DNA of 43,129 nucleotides from CAZOVK01 sp964583165 (GTDB lineage Bacteria; Bacillota; Clostridia; Lachnospirales; WRAX01), in contig CAZOVK010000010.1 of NCBI GenBank assembly GCA_964583165.1, forward strand, positions 1 through 43,129, read 5' to 3'. The number at the start of each line of letters is the position of its first letter. Position 1 is the stretch's first letter. The notes beneath the pieces were generated by a model. It was given only the letters and a program-made list of their open reading frames with translations. It made no database searches and had not been told where the DNA came from. Shown here piece by piece: positions 16,560 through 24,538 of this stretch. The position numbers were made by a program, and so were the translations under genes.

Positions 16560-17812
16560 TAGCTAAGACCTCCAAATACAGAACCGATAAGCTTCGAGAT
16601 TATGCCGAACAACGACAGGTCATTGCCGCCGAAAATCAACATCCAGTTCTGAATTGTGTTTGAGTATATTATAGCCGACAAACCGACCAATCCAACCATG
16701 AGAGCCGCCGCAACAATCGTACCGATAACCGCGCCGCGAAGCCCGCCCTGCCCCTCGCCAAGAACCGCCGCCGTGCCACATTCAAAGAACGAGGTGATAA
16801 CCAGCGGAATGAGGATAACGCCGAATATGTTCGCGGCATTGCAGATAAGCACAAGGATAGTTGACGTAATCATCGCCACGATAAAGCCTATCAAAACGGC
16901 ATTCGGGCGATAGTTAAAGATAATCGGGCAGTCAAACGCGGGAAGCGCGTTCGGCACGAGTTTCTCTGAAATACCCTTAAACGCGGGTACAATCTGGTTA
17001 ATCAAGAGACGAACACCGCTCAACATAATCGTAAGCCCTGCGCCAAACGTAAAGCCCTGCTTAATCGCCATCATCACAAGCCCCTGCGCGGGGTCAACCA
17101 TGTTCGGTATGAACAAACCGACAACAAGGAACATGATGAAGATAACAATACCACCCGTGATACTGACTTCACGGAAGAACGACAGCCCCTGCGGGATTTT
17201 CAAGTCTTCGGTTGACTTACTCTTATTGCCAACCTTGCTTGCGACAAAGCCCGAAGCCAACGCGATAAAGCCCGCGGGATGCCCGAGTGTGAAACTCTCG
17301 TCACCGATAACAGCAAATACGTATTTTCTCATTATCCACGGCATAATCGACCAATAGAGCGCGGCCGTTACCGCGCCGAAGCCGATAAGTAACGCGCCGT
17401 CAAGACCCGCTTCAACGCCCGCCGCCACGAATATAAACGGGAACCACCAAAGCATATGCCCCGTCAAGAAAATCGTTTTAAGCGGCGTGAACCGCGCGAT
17501 AAGTACGTGCAGAACCATGCCGATAACCATTGCCAGACCAACATAACCACCGTAAGTAGCGGTAAAAGTCACATCATTGAGCCCCTCAACCACACCACCC
17601 GTTGACAGTGACGCAAACGCGTTGTTAATCGGCAGAATCGAGCCGACGAGCATACCAACGCCCGTGTCGAGTATAACCATACCGAAGGCCGCCAGTAACG
17701 CGCCTTTAATTACATCAGAAAACTTCTTTTTCTGCAACAACAGCCCAGCCGCCGCAATCAAACCGAGAAGAACGGGCGGATTTCTGAATATAGCATTTAC
17801 TATAAAATCCAT
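16559..17812 (-). CDS. PTS transporter subunit IIC, ascorbate (UlaA/SgaT) type
   Basis: 417 residues with about ten or eleven membrane helices. The pattern FRNPPVLLGLIAAAGLLLQKKKFSDVIKG at the N-terminus and GLDGALLIGFGAVTAALYWSIMPWIMRKY, then GGQGGLRGAV-like EGQGGLRGAVIGT near the C-terminus, match the ascorbate-type IIC family (UlaA/SgaT), which also includes transporters for other sugars and sugar acids. The catabolic enzymes of the E. coli ula pathway are absent here, so ascorbate itself should not be assumed. The IIB gene ends 25 bases upstream. Confidence 0.9.
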   Translation of the reverse strand: MDFIVNAIFRNPPVLLGLIAAAGLLLQKKKFSDVIKGALLAAFGMVILDTGVGMLVGSILPINNAFASLSTGGVVEGLNDVTFTATYGGYVGLAMVIGMVLHVLIARFTPLKTIFLTGHMLWWFPFIFVAAGVEAGLDGALLIGFGAVTAALYWSIMPWIMRKYVFAVIGDESFTLGHPAGFIALASGFVASKVGNKSKSTEDLKIPQGLSFFREVSITGGIVIFIMFLVVGLFIPNMVDPAQGLVMMAIKQGFTFGAGLTIMLSGVRLLINQIVPAFKGISEKLVPNALPAFDCPIIFNYRPNAVLIGFIVAMITSTILVLICNAANIFGVILIPLVITSFFECGTAAVLGEGQGGLRGAVIGTIVAAALMVGLVGLSAIIYSNTIQNWMLIFGGNDLSLFGIISKLIGSVFGGLS

Positions 17813-17837
17813 TTAAGTCACTCCTTCGACAGATTGT

Positions 17838-18116
17838 TTATTTCTTTTCGCTCAACATGAGCTTTACGGCCTCTCTGACCTCGTTTAAGTCCATGTACTT
17901 CTTCACGGCATAAACGGGTACGTTCACACTTGTTTTGATTTCTTTCTGTAGTTCGGGGCTGGTAAAAATCGCGTCACACTGCGTGCCGCGCGCGTCGTTG
18001 ATGTCAGTGTTCTCAACATCGGCGCTAATCCCCAACTCCTTACAGATTTTTTCAAGGCTCATCTTCAAAATCATAGACGAACCTACGCCAAAACCACATA
18101 CAGCCAATAATTTCAT
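17838..18116 (-). CDS. PTS transporter subunit IIB (lactate/ascorbate, UlaB-like)
   Basis: 92 residues, cytosolic phosphotransfer protein. The phosphorylated Cys is C7 in LLAVCGFGVGSSMIL, the usual P-loop-like motif of the IIB-ascorbate/galactitol group. It passes phosphate from EIIA to the sugar in IIC. The start overlaps the regulator stop by 4 bases (ATGA), so IIB is coupled to the regulator that carries the EIIA domain. Confidence 0.92.
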   Translation of the reverse strand: MKLLAVCGFGVGSSMILKMSLEKICKELGISADVENTDINDARGTQCDAIFTSPELQKEIKTSVNVPVYAVKKYMDLNEVREAVKLMLSEKK

Positions 18117-20026
18117 TCTTTCACCTCCTCGTTGATAAGTTTGAGGATTTGCTCCCTGTCGCCCCTTCGGAACACATCCAAGTTCTTCTCCTCATATAAA
18201 AGCTCCGACAGCGCCGCCAAAGCCTTTAGATGTGACGTGTTATCCACCGCCGCAAGCACGAGAAACACGTTGACGGGCGAACCCAACAAATCCACGGTTT
18301 CTTCAACCTGCAACAATGCCATGCTCAATCTGTTCACGCCACTCTTGGCGCTCGCGTGTGGCAACGCGAAGTAATCCGCAAGCACGATATACGGGCCATG
18401 CGTTAAAATGCTGTCTATCATGGCATCTATATAAACCTGCGTAATCGAACCGTCCTCTAAGAGCGGTTTTGCCGCTTCGGCTATTGCGCTCTGCCAATCT
18501 TCGACAGATTTTACCTTTCGTATGCGTTCACTCGTTAATAACTCATGTAACATGGGTTCATGCCCTCCTTTTTCGTTAAGACCGTAGATTGCCTTGAACA
18601 GCTCTTGATATAACCGCTTTTCGTCTTTTATTTTGGTGTTCTCGCGAATAACGCGCATTATCATTTCAAGGTCGAAACGCGCCCTATCCAGCGGTTTGAG
18701 TTTGCTCAACAGAAACGCTATGTCCGCTTTCGTGAGAATCGGGCTGATGACTAGCGCGTTTTCGACCTCGGGTATCGCTATTGTCGTTATCACAAAGTCA
18801 TAAGTGCCCTTATAATGCCAAAATTCTTTCAGTGAAATGGTGTCTACTATATCTATATTGGGTATATACCTATATAACTGTACCTCAAGCGAGCGCGAAA
18901 CCATGAGCCCGTTCGGGCAGACCAACAACACCTTGTTTATCATGTTGCGCCCGTCATCACTGTGCATCATATAACCGCCGAAATACGCTGTGATAAACGC
19001 GATTTCTTCGTCACGCATGGCCGTGAAGTCGGGATACTCGGCTGTGTTTCTGATAATACCCTTGACGATATAAAACAGGTACTCGTGCTTGCTCTTCACG
19101 TCATTTAACACCGCATTACCCACAGGAAAGCCGAATTTGATGCGGTAATACGAGCTTTGCAGATGACGTTTGATATTCTTTATGAAATCCTCTTCACGTG
19201 ATAAGTAAATGGCGGTCTTCGCTTCAAATCGGTTAATAAGCGTCTTGACATATCCATCGAGAAAACTCAAATCGGCGTAACCGTTTAGGCTCGATAAAGA
19301 CGCAATATACGCGCAAAGATACAACCTCTCATATTCATTCGCACAATCGGGCAAAAGCCCCCGAACACCCTCATAATACGGGAAGGCCCCCACCTCGTCC
19401 GCATACACAAACCCCGTTAGCACAAAACCCCTCTCTACGCGCCCCGCCACGAAACGCTTAAACATCGATAGCGAACCCCGCGCATGGTCTGTCAGTTTAA
19501 TGCCATAGTTGTTGTCAAATTGTATTACGTCCTTATCGGATATATAACCAAGCCGACTGTCATTCTCCATGACCCGCAGGAAGATGTCCCTAATGACATA
19601 CTCATCACCGACAAGCGTATATCCCTTCCGATATACCAGTTGTATCGCCTTAGCCGAAAGCTCCGATTTAATCTTGTCTATCGTCTGTATGACCGTATTC
19701 TTAGAAATATCCATTCGAGCGGCGGCCTCGTCGATTGTGGGCAGATTCCCCAATAAAATTTGATAAAGTATATAGTCCTTTCTGCCCTCCGCATCTTCAT
19801 AAAACGCCGTCGCGCCCAACTCAGCCAAACATTCGGGCTTGCCCTCATATACCAACACGCGGCGGTCATTCTTCACGCGCCCAATACCCCTCAAAGCTTC
19901 GTTGATAGCCTCTATGTCATAATACAATGTTCGGCGCGAAACGCCGAATTTCTCTAAAAGCCGTTTGAGCGGCACGCCGTCATTCTCCACTATGTAGCGC
20001 AGAATCTGCTTTTCCCGAAACTTCAC
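18113..20026 (-). CDS. BglG-family PRD transcription regulator with fused PTS EIIA domain
   Basis: 637 residues from the GTG at 20026 (AAGGGG 7 bases upstream); a TTG at 20047 also has a possible ribosome site. Domain order: N-terminal helix-turn-helix (VPLKRLLEKFGVSRRTLYYDIEAI), a second HTH (MDISKNTVIQTIDKIKSEL), two PRD domains (about 190-390), a IIB-like segment (VLLVCPNGLMVSRSLEVQLYRYIPNIDIV), and a C-terminal mannitol/fructose-type EIIA with the active His557 in ALPHASAK. The HTH domains indicate a DNA-binding activator of the MtlR/UlaR kind rather than an RNA antiterminator. Its EIIA is the only one in this locus and could also phosphorylate the IIB made from the overlapping gene. Confidence 0.9.
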   Translation of the reverse strand: MKFREKQILRYIVENDGVPLKRLLEKFGVSRRTLYYDIEAINEALRGIGRVKNDRRVLVYEGKPECLAELGATAFYEDAEGRKDYILYQILLGNLPTIDEAAARMDISKNTVIQTIDKIKSELSAKAIQLVYRKGYTLVGDEYVIRDIFLRVMENDSRLGYISDKDVIQFDNNYGIKLTDHARGSLSMFKRFVAGRVERGFVLTGFVYADEVGAFPYYEGVRGLLPDCANEYERLYLCAYIASLSSLNGYADLSFLDGYVKTLINRFEAKTAIYLSREEDFIKNIKRHLQSSYYRIKFGFPVGNAVLNDVKSKHEYLFYIVKGIIRNTAEYPDFTAMRDEEIAFITAYFGGYMMHSDDGRNMINKVLLVCPNGLMVSRSLEVQLYRYIPNIDIVDTISLKEFWHYKGTYDFVITTIAIPEVENALVISPILTKADIAFLLSKLKPLDRARFDLEMIMRVIRENTKIKDEKRLYQELFKAIYGLNEKGGHEPMLHELLTSERIRKVKSVEDWQSAIAEAAKPLLEDGSITQVYIDAMIDSILTHGPYIVLADYFALPHASAKSGVNRLSMALLQVEETVDLLGSPVNVFLVLAAVDNTSHLKALAALSELLYEEKNLDVFRRGDREQILKLINEEVKE

Positions 20027-20062
20027 GTCAAAGCCCCTTAACCACAAATGACCCTCAACATT

Positions 20063-20090
20063 ATTATCCCAAAAATATGAAAAATATCAA
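20063..20090 (-). promoter_or_regulatory. Probable promoter of the PTS operon
   Basis: Minus strand: TTGATA (20085-20090), 16 bases, GATAAT (20063-20068), about 37 bases upstream of the regulator start. The match is imperfect, as expected for an activator-dependent promoter. Confidence 0.5.
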
Positions 20091-20100
20091 TGCCAAAGAT

Positions 20101-20119
20101 TTGCACAATTATTGCACAA
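20101..20119. promoter_or_regulatory. Tandem TTGCACAA direct repeat, candidate activator site
   Basis: TTGCACAA occurs twice (20101-20108 and 20112-20119) with an 11-base period, one helical turn. It lies 10-29 bases upstream of the -35 box of the PTS operon promoter, where a class I activator would sit. The PRD regulator encoded by the operon is the obvious candidate. That link is inference. Confidence 0.4.
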
Positions 20120-20121
20120 AA

Positions 20122-20145
20122 AAGCCCCGCTCATATGCAGGGCTT
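20122..20145 (-). terminator. Rho-independent terminator after the methyltransferase gene
   Basis: Stem AAGCCC / GGGCTT with inner GC pairs. On the minus strand it is followed by TTTTTTG. It ends the long minus-strand run that begins at rpmG or rpmF, and lies directly upstream of the PTS promoter region. Confidence 0.75.
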
Positions 20146-20152
20146 GGCTTCG

Positions 20153-20980
20153 CTATATGCTCTCGGTTTTCTCCAATACAACACAAATCATATCGCCGCC
20201 GCCCGAATACTCTCGCCCACGCACGTCGTCGTAGAAGCCGCGCAGCGAAAAACCCATTGGCAGGGCTTCATCCAACAAACTCTCGCGCGTAAACACGGCA
20301 TCCCAAATGAGATATTCGCGCGTATCGTTCTCGGTTATAACCACCGTCTGGTCAACCGAAACAGTCTGATTTTCATAGTAATGTGTTGCGCGCAGACACA
20401 AATGTGGCTCGGCACACCAGAAGCTGCCGTTTTTGTTGTATGACCACGTTTTCTTGTCATTACCCCAGTTCGCCCGCGCAGATGTGAACACGTCGAAGAT
20501 GAACAACCCACCCATTTTCAGCGCACGGTTGACCTTTTTAAGCAAAACCTCTCGCATGGGGCGTATCAGCGCCGCATAATCACAGTAAATGAGCGTCACA
20601 GCGTCAAATGTTTCGCCGTAGCCCAATTCTAGGTAATTTCTATGTATATACTCCGTTTTGGCGTCTTGGCTTCTCGCATATTCTATCGAACGCGCCGAGA
20701 TGTCAATACCCGTCACATCATAACCGCGCTCAGACAGGCGCTTCGTATAAAGCCCGGGCCCACAGCCCAAATCGAGAAGCCGCCCACCACTTGGGATAAT
20801 CGAAGAAAGCCACTCCACCGATTCATCAATAAAAGCGGGGCGTCGGCTAGCCGCGTCTGTATTGGGGTCAAGGTGAGCGGCTAACATCTGTTTCGAGATG
20901 TGTTCGTCATGCCAAAACGGGAGTTTCCCGAGCTGGTGAAGGCGCGGTTTTCTTAATTGCTTGAATATCGCTTCGTACAT
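20153..20980 (-). CDS. Class I SAM-dependent methyltransferase
   Basis: 275 residues from ATG 20980 (AGGGG 5 bases upstream); a GTG two codons earlier is possible. The SAM-binding motif I is RLLDLGCGPGLYTKRLSERG (about residue 65-84) followed by VTGIDISARSIEYARSQ, and motif post-I/II DAVTLIYCDYAAL. A C-terminal ubiE/COQ5-like half contains SARANWGNDKKTW. The substrate is unknown. It is 11 bases downstream of the DUF1266 gene in the same strand and is followed by a terminator. Confidence 0.9.
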   Translation of the reverse strand: MYEAIFKQLRKPRLHQLGKLPFWHDEHISKQMLAAHLDPNTDAASRRPAFIDESVEWLSSIIPSGGRLLDLGCGPGLYTKRLSERGYDVTGIDISARSIEYARSQDAKTEYIHRNYLELGYGETFDAVTLIYCDYAALIRPMREVLLKKVNRALKMGGLFIFDVFTSARANWGNDKKTWSYNKNGSFWCAEPHLCLRATHYYENQTVSVDQTVVITENDTREYLIWDAVFTRESLLDEALPMGFSLRGFYDDVRGREYSGGGDMICVVLEKTESI

Positions 20981-20991
20981 ACACACCCCTA

Positions 20992-21867
20992 TTACTTAAA
21001 CGGGATTTCGTTAAACGGGCTTTTGCTGTTGCCAATAAAGAATTTCAAATGCTCTGTTAAATCAGAAGAGTTATCGCCGTAACCTGTCGCTCGCCCGATA
21101 ATATACGCGGCAAGGTACTCGCGCCAGCTGTTATAAATCTTAGCGGCATTATCGGCGGCGGCTTTTATGTATATCCACGCTTCGTCCTCGGTCAAATAAC
21201 CCACGTTCGCGCTATATCGCGCTATGTATGCCGTGCGCCCAAAATCCCACGCGGCAGTGGTGTTGACAGCCGCCAGCTCGGCTTCTGTGTAGCCCAGTTT
21301 GAGTAACATCTTTCGCGCCTGTTCAAACGCCCTAAGCGCCCTTTCAATTCTGTCAGTCTGTTGCGCGTGTTCTTGCTTAATGTATCGCAAATCGAACGGC
21401 TGTGAGGGTGAAACTTGCCCCTTTTTGAGCAGGTTCACATAGATGTCGTCGGCGAAAGGCGTGTGACCACTCCCATTAGACAGATAATGCGCCACTTTCA
21501 TAGCTTCAACGCTGTCCTTAATGCCCCACCAATCGCGAAGCATCATCTTCGCCTTGCCCCTACTTATCGAACGGAGCTTAAACATCTTGTGACTCTCTCC
21601 GTTCATGCGTAACAGCACGGCCCCAAACGCAATGAACTTCTGTTTGTCGGGCGACACAGCGTATTTCTTTTCAAGACCGCGCATAATCATAAACGCTGAC
21701 ACAAGAATTAACGCTGTCGGAACAATACCGATAATCCCGACTATTATGACTATCTTTATTTCGTCAGACATAGCTTCAAAGTTGATATACGGGAGAAGCC
21801 AAAACATAAGCGCAATCCAGAAGCCAAAAATCAAGATAATAGCCGCAAGCATACGTCTTTTAAACAT
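20992..21867 (-). CDS. DUF1266 domain-containing membrane protein
   Basis: 291 residues. Two N-terminal membrane helices (about 7-29 and 38-65) and a cytosolic C-terminal domain. The C-terminal AAWDFGRTAYIARYSANVGYLTEDEAWIYI...YNSWREYLAAYIIGRA is the DUF1266 signature; the family has no known function and is often found in multi-copy in gut bacteria. A charged mid region (KAKMMLRDWWGIKDSVEAMKVAHYLSNGSGH) belongs to the same domain. GGAGGG is 6 bases upstream of the ATG. It lies 20 bases after the GNAT gene. Confidence 0.85.
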   Translation of the reverse strand: MFKRRMLAAIILIFGFWIALMFWLLPYINFEAMSDEIKIVIIVGIIGIVPTALILVSAFMIMRGLEKKYAVSPDKQKFIAFGAVLLRMNGESHKMFKLRSISRGKAKMMLRDWWGIKDSVEAMKVAHYLSNGSGHTPFADDIYVNLLKKGQVSPSQPFDLRYIKQEHAQQTDRIERALRAFEQARKMLLKLGYTEAELAAVNTTAAWDFGRTAYIARYSANVGYLTEDEAWIYIKAAADNAAKIYNSWREYLAAYIIGRATGYGDNSSDLTEHLKFFIGNSKSPFNEIPFK

Positions 21868-21887
21868 ACTTCAACCCTCCGAATTTT

Positions 21888-22331
21888 CTATAACTTTTTC
21901 ACGAAACAAACAATGCGCTCGGCTTCTTCAAAGCCGATGGCTTTGTGAAAGGTGATACTGCTTTCGTTGTGTAATTGGGTATCACTCGCAAACTCCCTGC
22001 AACCGCGGCTTTGCGCCCACGACTGGGCTTGAGCGACAAGCCCGTTAGCAATACCGTTAAGCCTATATTCGGGCAAAACGTAGATGCCCTCTAAATAACC
22101 CACAGGGCTTGAATGCGTGCCCTCTACATAGTCATGCCGTATACTGGCCTGCGAGAATCCAACTTCCAAATTGCCGTCATAGGCGACAAAAAACGCGTCA
22201 TTCTCCGACTTCAATAACTCGACACATTCAGCGTAAATCTCGTCAAACGTGTGTTCGTCATACAACAATATCGCCAGCTTTGAAACGGGCGAAATGTCAT
22301 CAGGCGTTGCCTGTTTATATTGAATCAACAT
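21888..22331 (-). CDS. GNAT acetyltransferase of the AAC(6')-like type
   Basis: 147 residues from ATG 22331, one base after the plsX stop, with AAGGG upstream. The GNAT fold is clear: acetyl-CoA binding motif A LEGIYVLPEYRLNGIANGLVAQAQSWAQSRG. The segments ASIRHDYVEGTHSSPVGYLEG and REFASDTQLHNESSITFHKAIGFEEAERIVCFVKK are those of aminoglycoside 6'-N-acetyltransferase type proteins. Many chromosomal members of this group are annotated as AAC(6') without proven drug resistance, so only the acetyltransferase fold is secure. Translationally linked to plsX. Confidence 0.85.
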   Translation of the reverse strand: MLIQYKQATPDDISPVSKLAILLYDEHTFDEIYAECVELLKSENDAFFVAYDGNLEVGFSQASIRHDYVEGTHSSPVGYLEGIYVLPEYRLNGIANGLVAQAQSWAQSRGCREFASDTQLHNESSITFHKAIGFEEAERIVCFVKKL

Positions 22332-22332
22332 A

Positions 22333-23337
22333 CTATTCACCCTTCTTGATGTTTGCCGCAATCTTGCCGACAATATCGCTGTCGATAAACACCGAACACT
22401 GCCGAATCGCGTTCTTTATCGCCTTCGCGTTAGACGAGCCATGAGCCTTGACAACCAGCCCGTTCAGACCGATAAACGCCGCGCCCCCAACCTCCGTGTA
22501 GTCGAAACCCTTTTTTAGATTCTTAAACGCGCCCTTCGAGAGCAACGCGCCCATCTTAGACATAAACGTACTCATGAGTTCGCGCTTAATCATGTTCAGA
22601 AGCGACTTCACAAACCCTTCTGACAGTTTCAGAATAACGTTGCCGACAAAGCCGTCACAGACCGCTACATCAACATCACCCGCGGGTATGTCACGCGGTT
22701 CGACATTGCCGATAAAGTTGATGTTCGGCACGGCCTCAAGAAGCGGGTACGCCTCCTTAACCAGCGCATTACCCTTTTCGGCCTCTGTGCCTATGTTGAC
22801 AAGACCTACGCGCGGGTTTTTGATGCCCTGAACGTGCTCCATGTAAAGTGAACCCATCAACCCGAATTGCGCGAGGTAAGGTGGCTTACAGTCCACATTC
22901 GCGCCCGAATCGAGCAACAGCGTATACGCGCCTTTCTCGTTCGGCAGCATTGTCGCTAGCGCGGGGCGCTCGATGCCCTTGATGCGCCCGACAATGAACA
23001 GCCCACCCGCCAAAACCGCGCCCGTACTGCCCGCCGAAACAAACGCCTGTGCCCTACCCGTTTTGACAAGGTTTAGCCCGACCACAAGGCTTGAGTCCTT
23101 TTTCTCTCGTAATGCCACGGTTGGTTGTTCGTGTGTTGTTATGACCTCCGACGCTGGAACGATTTCTAGGCGGCTTTTGTCGTACTGTTTGCCTTCGAGC
23201 AGTTTACTGAGCTCGTCTTGCTTGCCGACAAGCAAAACCGTTATGTCGGAGTACGCTTCGACAGCCTGTAATGCGCCGTCTACGTTAATCTGTGGCGCGT
23301 TGTCGCCGCCGTATGCGTCCAGTGCTATGAATTTCAT
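22333..23337 (-). CDS. plsX: Phosphate acyltransferase PlsX
   Basis: 334 residues from ATG 23337 (GGAGG 7 bases upstream; the longer frame to a TTG at 23361 runs through the ribosome site). PlsX makes acyl-phosphate from acyl-ACP for phosphatidic acid synthesis by PlsY. Key segments are MKFIALDAYGGDNAPQ, VSAGSTGAVLAGGLFIVGRIKGIERPALA, LLDSGANVDCKP and VCDGFVGNVILKLSEG. It follows rpmF by 52 bases, the usual rpmF-plsX pairing. The fatty acid genes that often follow (fabD, acpP) are not present; a GNAT gene comes next. Confidence 0.96.
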   Translation of the reverse strand: MKFIALDAYGGDNAPQINVDGALQAVEAYSDITVLLVGKQDELSKLLEGKQYDKSRLEIVPASEVITTHEQPTVALREKKDSSLVVGLNLVKTGRAQAFVSAGSTGAVLAGGLFIVGRIKGIERPALATMLPNEKGAYTLLLDSGANVDCKPPYLAQFGLMGSLYMEHVQGIKNPRVGLVNIGTEAEKGNALVKEAYPLLEAVPNINFIGNVEPRDIPAGDVDVAVCDGFVGNVILKLSEGFVKSLLNMIKRELMSTFMSKMGALLSKGAFKNLKKGFDYTEVGGAAFIGLNGLVVKAHGSSNAKAIKNAIRQCSVFIDSDIVGKIAANIKKGE

Positions 23338-23389
23338 GGCATACCTCCAAAAAAAGGGCAAACAAATGTTTGCCCTATACGTTGCAATA

Positions 23390-23575
23390 CTATTCGGCTA
23401 TTTTTACGACTTCGCTCTTCTTATACGAACCGCAGAACTTGCATACGCGGTGTGTAAGAACGGGTTCGCCACACTTCGGGCAAGCCACGAGGTTAGGCAT
23501 AGCGATTCTGAAACTCTGGGCACGGCGCTTGTCACGGCGGCCTTTCGAGTGTTTACCTTTTGGGCATATAGACAT
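23390..23575 (-). CDS. rpmF: 50S ribosomal protein L32
   Basis: 61 residues. The zinc-ribbon form is shown by CPKCGEPVLTHRVCKFCGSY (two CxxC pairs). The N-terminal part SICPKGKHSKGRRDKRRAQ is typical, with a variant start (many L32 begin MAVPKRK). GGAGG precedes the ATG. It pairs with plsX downstream, as in most bacteria. Confidence 0.95.
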   Translation of the reverse strand: MSICPKGKHSKGRRDKRRAQSFRIAMPNLVACPKCGEPVLTHRVCKFCGSYKKSEVVKIAE

Positions 23576-23610
23576 GGTTTTACCTCCTTATCTAGCATTT
23601 CATGTTTTTT

Positions 23611-23655
23611 CGGAAAATGCTGAAGAACAACTTGTTGGGCTGAAGCGATTTTCCG
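23611..23655 (-). other. Hairpin in the rplA-rpmF gap
   Basis: Outer stem CGGAAAAT / ATTTTCCG, with an inner AACAA-C-TTGTT stem and the heptamer GCTGAAG on both sides of it. It lies between the rplA stop (23683) and the rpmF ribosome site. There is no T-run after it on the minus strand, so it is not a classical terminator; a processing or stability element is possible. Confidence 0.4.
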
Positions 23656-23682
23656 CTAAAAAACCGAAATTGCTCGCTTATG

Positions 23683-24378
23683 CTATTCCGAAATCTTAGC
23701 GGGGTTGACTTTTACGCCGGGGCCCATAGTTGTCGCGAGGGCGACGTTCTTTAGGTATGTGCCCTTGGCGGCTGACGGCTTAGCCTTTATGATAGCCGCA
23801 AGCAGTGTCTGGAAGTTTTCGCGCAGTTTTTCGGAGCCGAAGCTGACCTTGCCAATCGGTACGTGGATATTGTTTGTTTTGTCAAGACGGTATTCAATCT
23901 TACCGGCCTTGATTTCTTTGACGGCCTTCGCTACGTCGGGAGTAACCGTGCCGGCTTTGGGGTTCGGCATAAGTCCCTTGGGGCCGAGCACGCGACCTAG
24001 ACGACCGACAACGCCCATCATGTCGGGCGAAGCTACAACTATATCATAATCAAACCAGTTTTCGTTCTGAATACGCGGTACAAGCTCTTCAGCACCCACG
24101 AAATCAGCGCCGGCTTCACGGGCTTCGTCAGCCTTAGCGCCTTTAGCGAACACGAGGATACGTAAAGTTTTACCTGTACCATGCGGCAGTACGACAGAGC
24201 CGCGAACCATCTGGTCAGCGTGGCGACTGTCAACGCCTAAGCGGATATGGCATTCAACGGTTTCGTCAAACTTCGCGACAGAAGTCTGCTGAACCAAATC
24301 TACAGCATCCGCGACATCATAGAGCATACCGCGGCTGACAAGCTTTGCTTTTTCGAGGTATTTCTTGCCTCTCTTCAT
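23683..24378 (-). CDS. rplA: 50S ribosomal protein L1
   Basis: 231 residues, normal length. Binds 23S rRNA at the L1 stalk and, in many bacteria, represses its own operon. Visible family segments are MKRGKKYLEKAKLV, VECHIRLGVDSRHADQMVRGSVVLPHGTGK, MMGVVGRLGRVLGPKGLMPNPKAGTV and FRVDKTNNIHVPIGKVSF-like IEYRLDKTNNIHVPIGKVSFG. GGAGGG precedes the ATG. It follows rplK by 160 bases that are strongly structured. rplJ and rplL, the usual next genes, are not here; rpmF and plsX follow instead. Confidence 0.97.
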   Translation of the reverse strand: MKRGKKYLEKAKLVSRGMLYDVADAVDLVQQTSVAKFDETVECHIRLGVDSRHADQMVRGSVVLPHGTGKTLRILVFAKGAKADEAREAGADFVGAEELVPRIQNENWFDYDIVVASPDMMGVVGRLGRVLGPKGLMPNPKAGTVTPDVAKAVKEIKAGKIEYRLDKTNNIHVPIGKVSFGSEKLRENFQTLLAAIIKAKPSAAKGTYLKNVALATTMGPGVKVNPAKISE

Positions 24379-24445
24379 ATTAACCCTCCAAAGTGGTAGT
24401 ATCGTCCGGGTTTACCGAACTTCCACAGAATATATCTTACACCCC

Positions 24446-24532
24446 GGCAACAAAAGTTGCACTTTTTGTTGCCACCCCGCATAGCGGGGAACGGCGGCAA
24501 CGCGCAAGGAACCGCGAATGTTGTTGCCGCCG
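24446..24532 (-). promoter_or_regulatory. Three-hairpin structured element between rplK and rplA with shared arms
   Basis: In minus-strand order: hairpin C, CGGCGGCAAC / GTTGCCGCCG (24492-24501 with 24523-24532); hairpin B, CCCCGC-TAT-GCGGGG (24475-24489); hairpin A, GGCAACAAAAAG / CTTTTGTTGCC (24446-24473). GGCAAC and GTTGCC occur in both A and C, so the GTTGCC arm of C can pair instead with the GGCAAC arm of A across hairpin B. Two mutually exclusive folds therefore exist upstream of rplA. None is followed by a T-run, so control of RNA stability, L1 binding or translation is more likely than simple termination. Function is inferred. Confidence 0.5.
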
Positions 24533-24538
24533 TTGAAA

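Noticed and set aside
20090..20150. TTGCACAA repeats as a CRISPR or mobile-element end
   Set aside because: Only two copies of eight bases with 3-base spacing; an operator is the simpler reading.
21888..22331. Aminoglycoside resistance gene
   Set aside because: The GNAT shows AAC(6')-like segments, but such chromosomal genes often have no resistance phenotype, and it is linked to plsX rather than to any mobile element.
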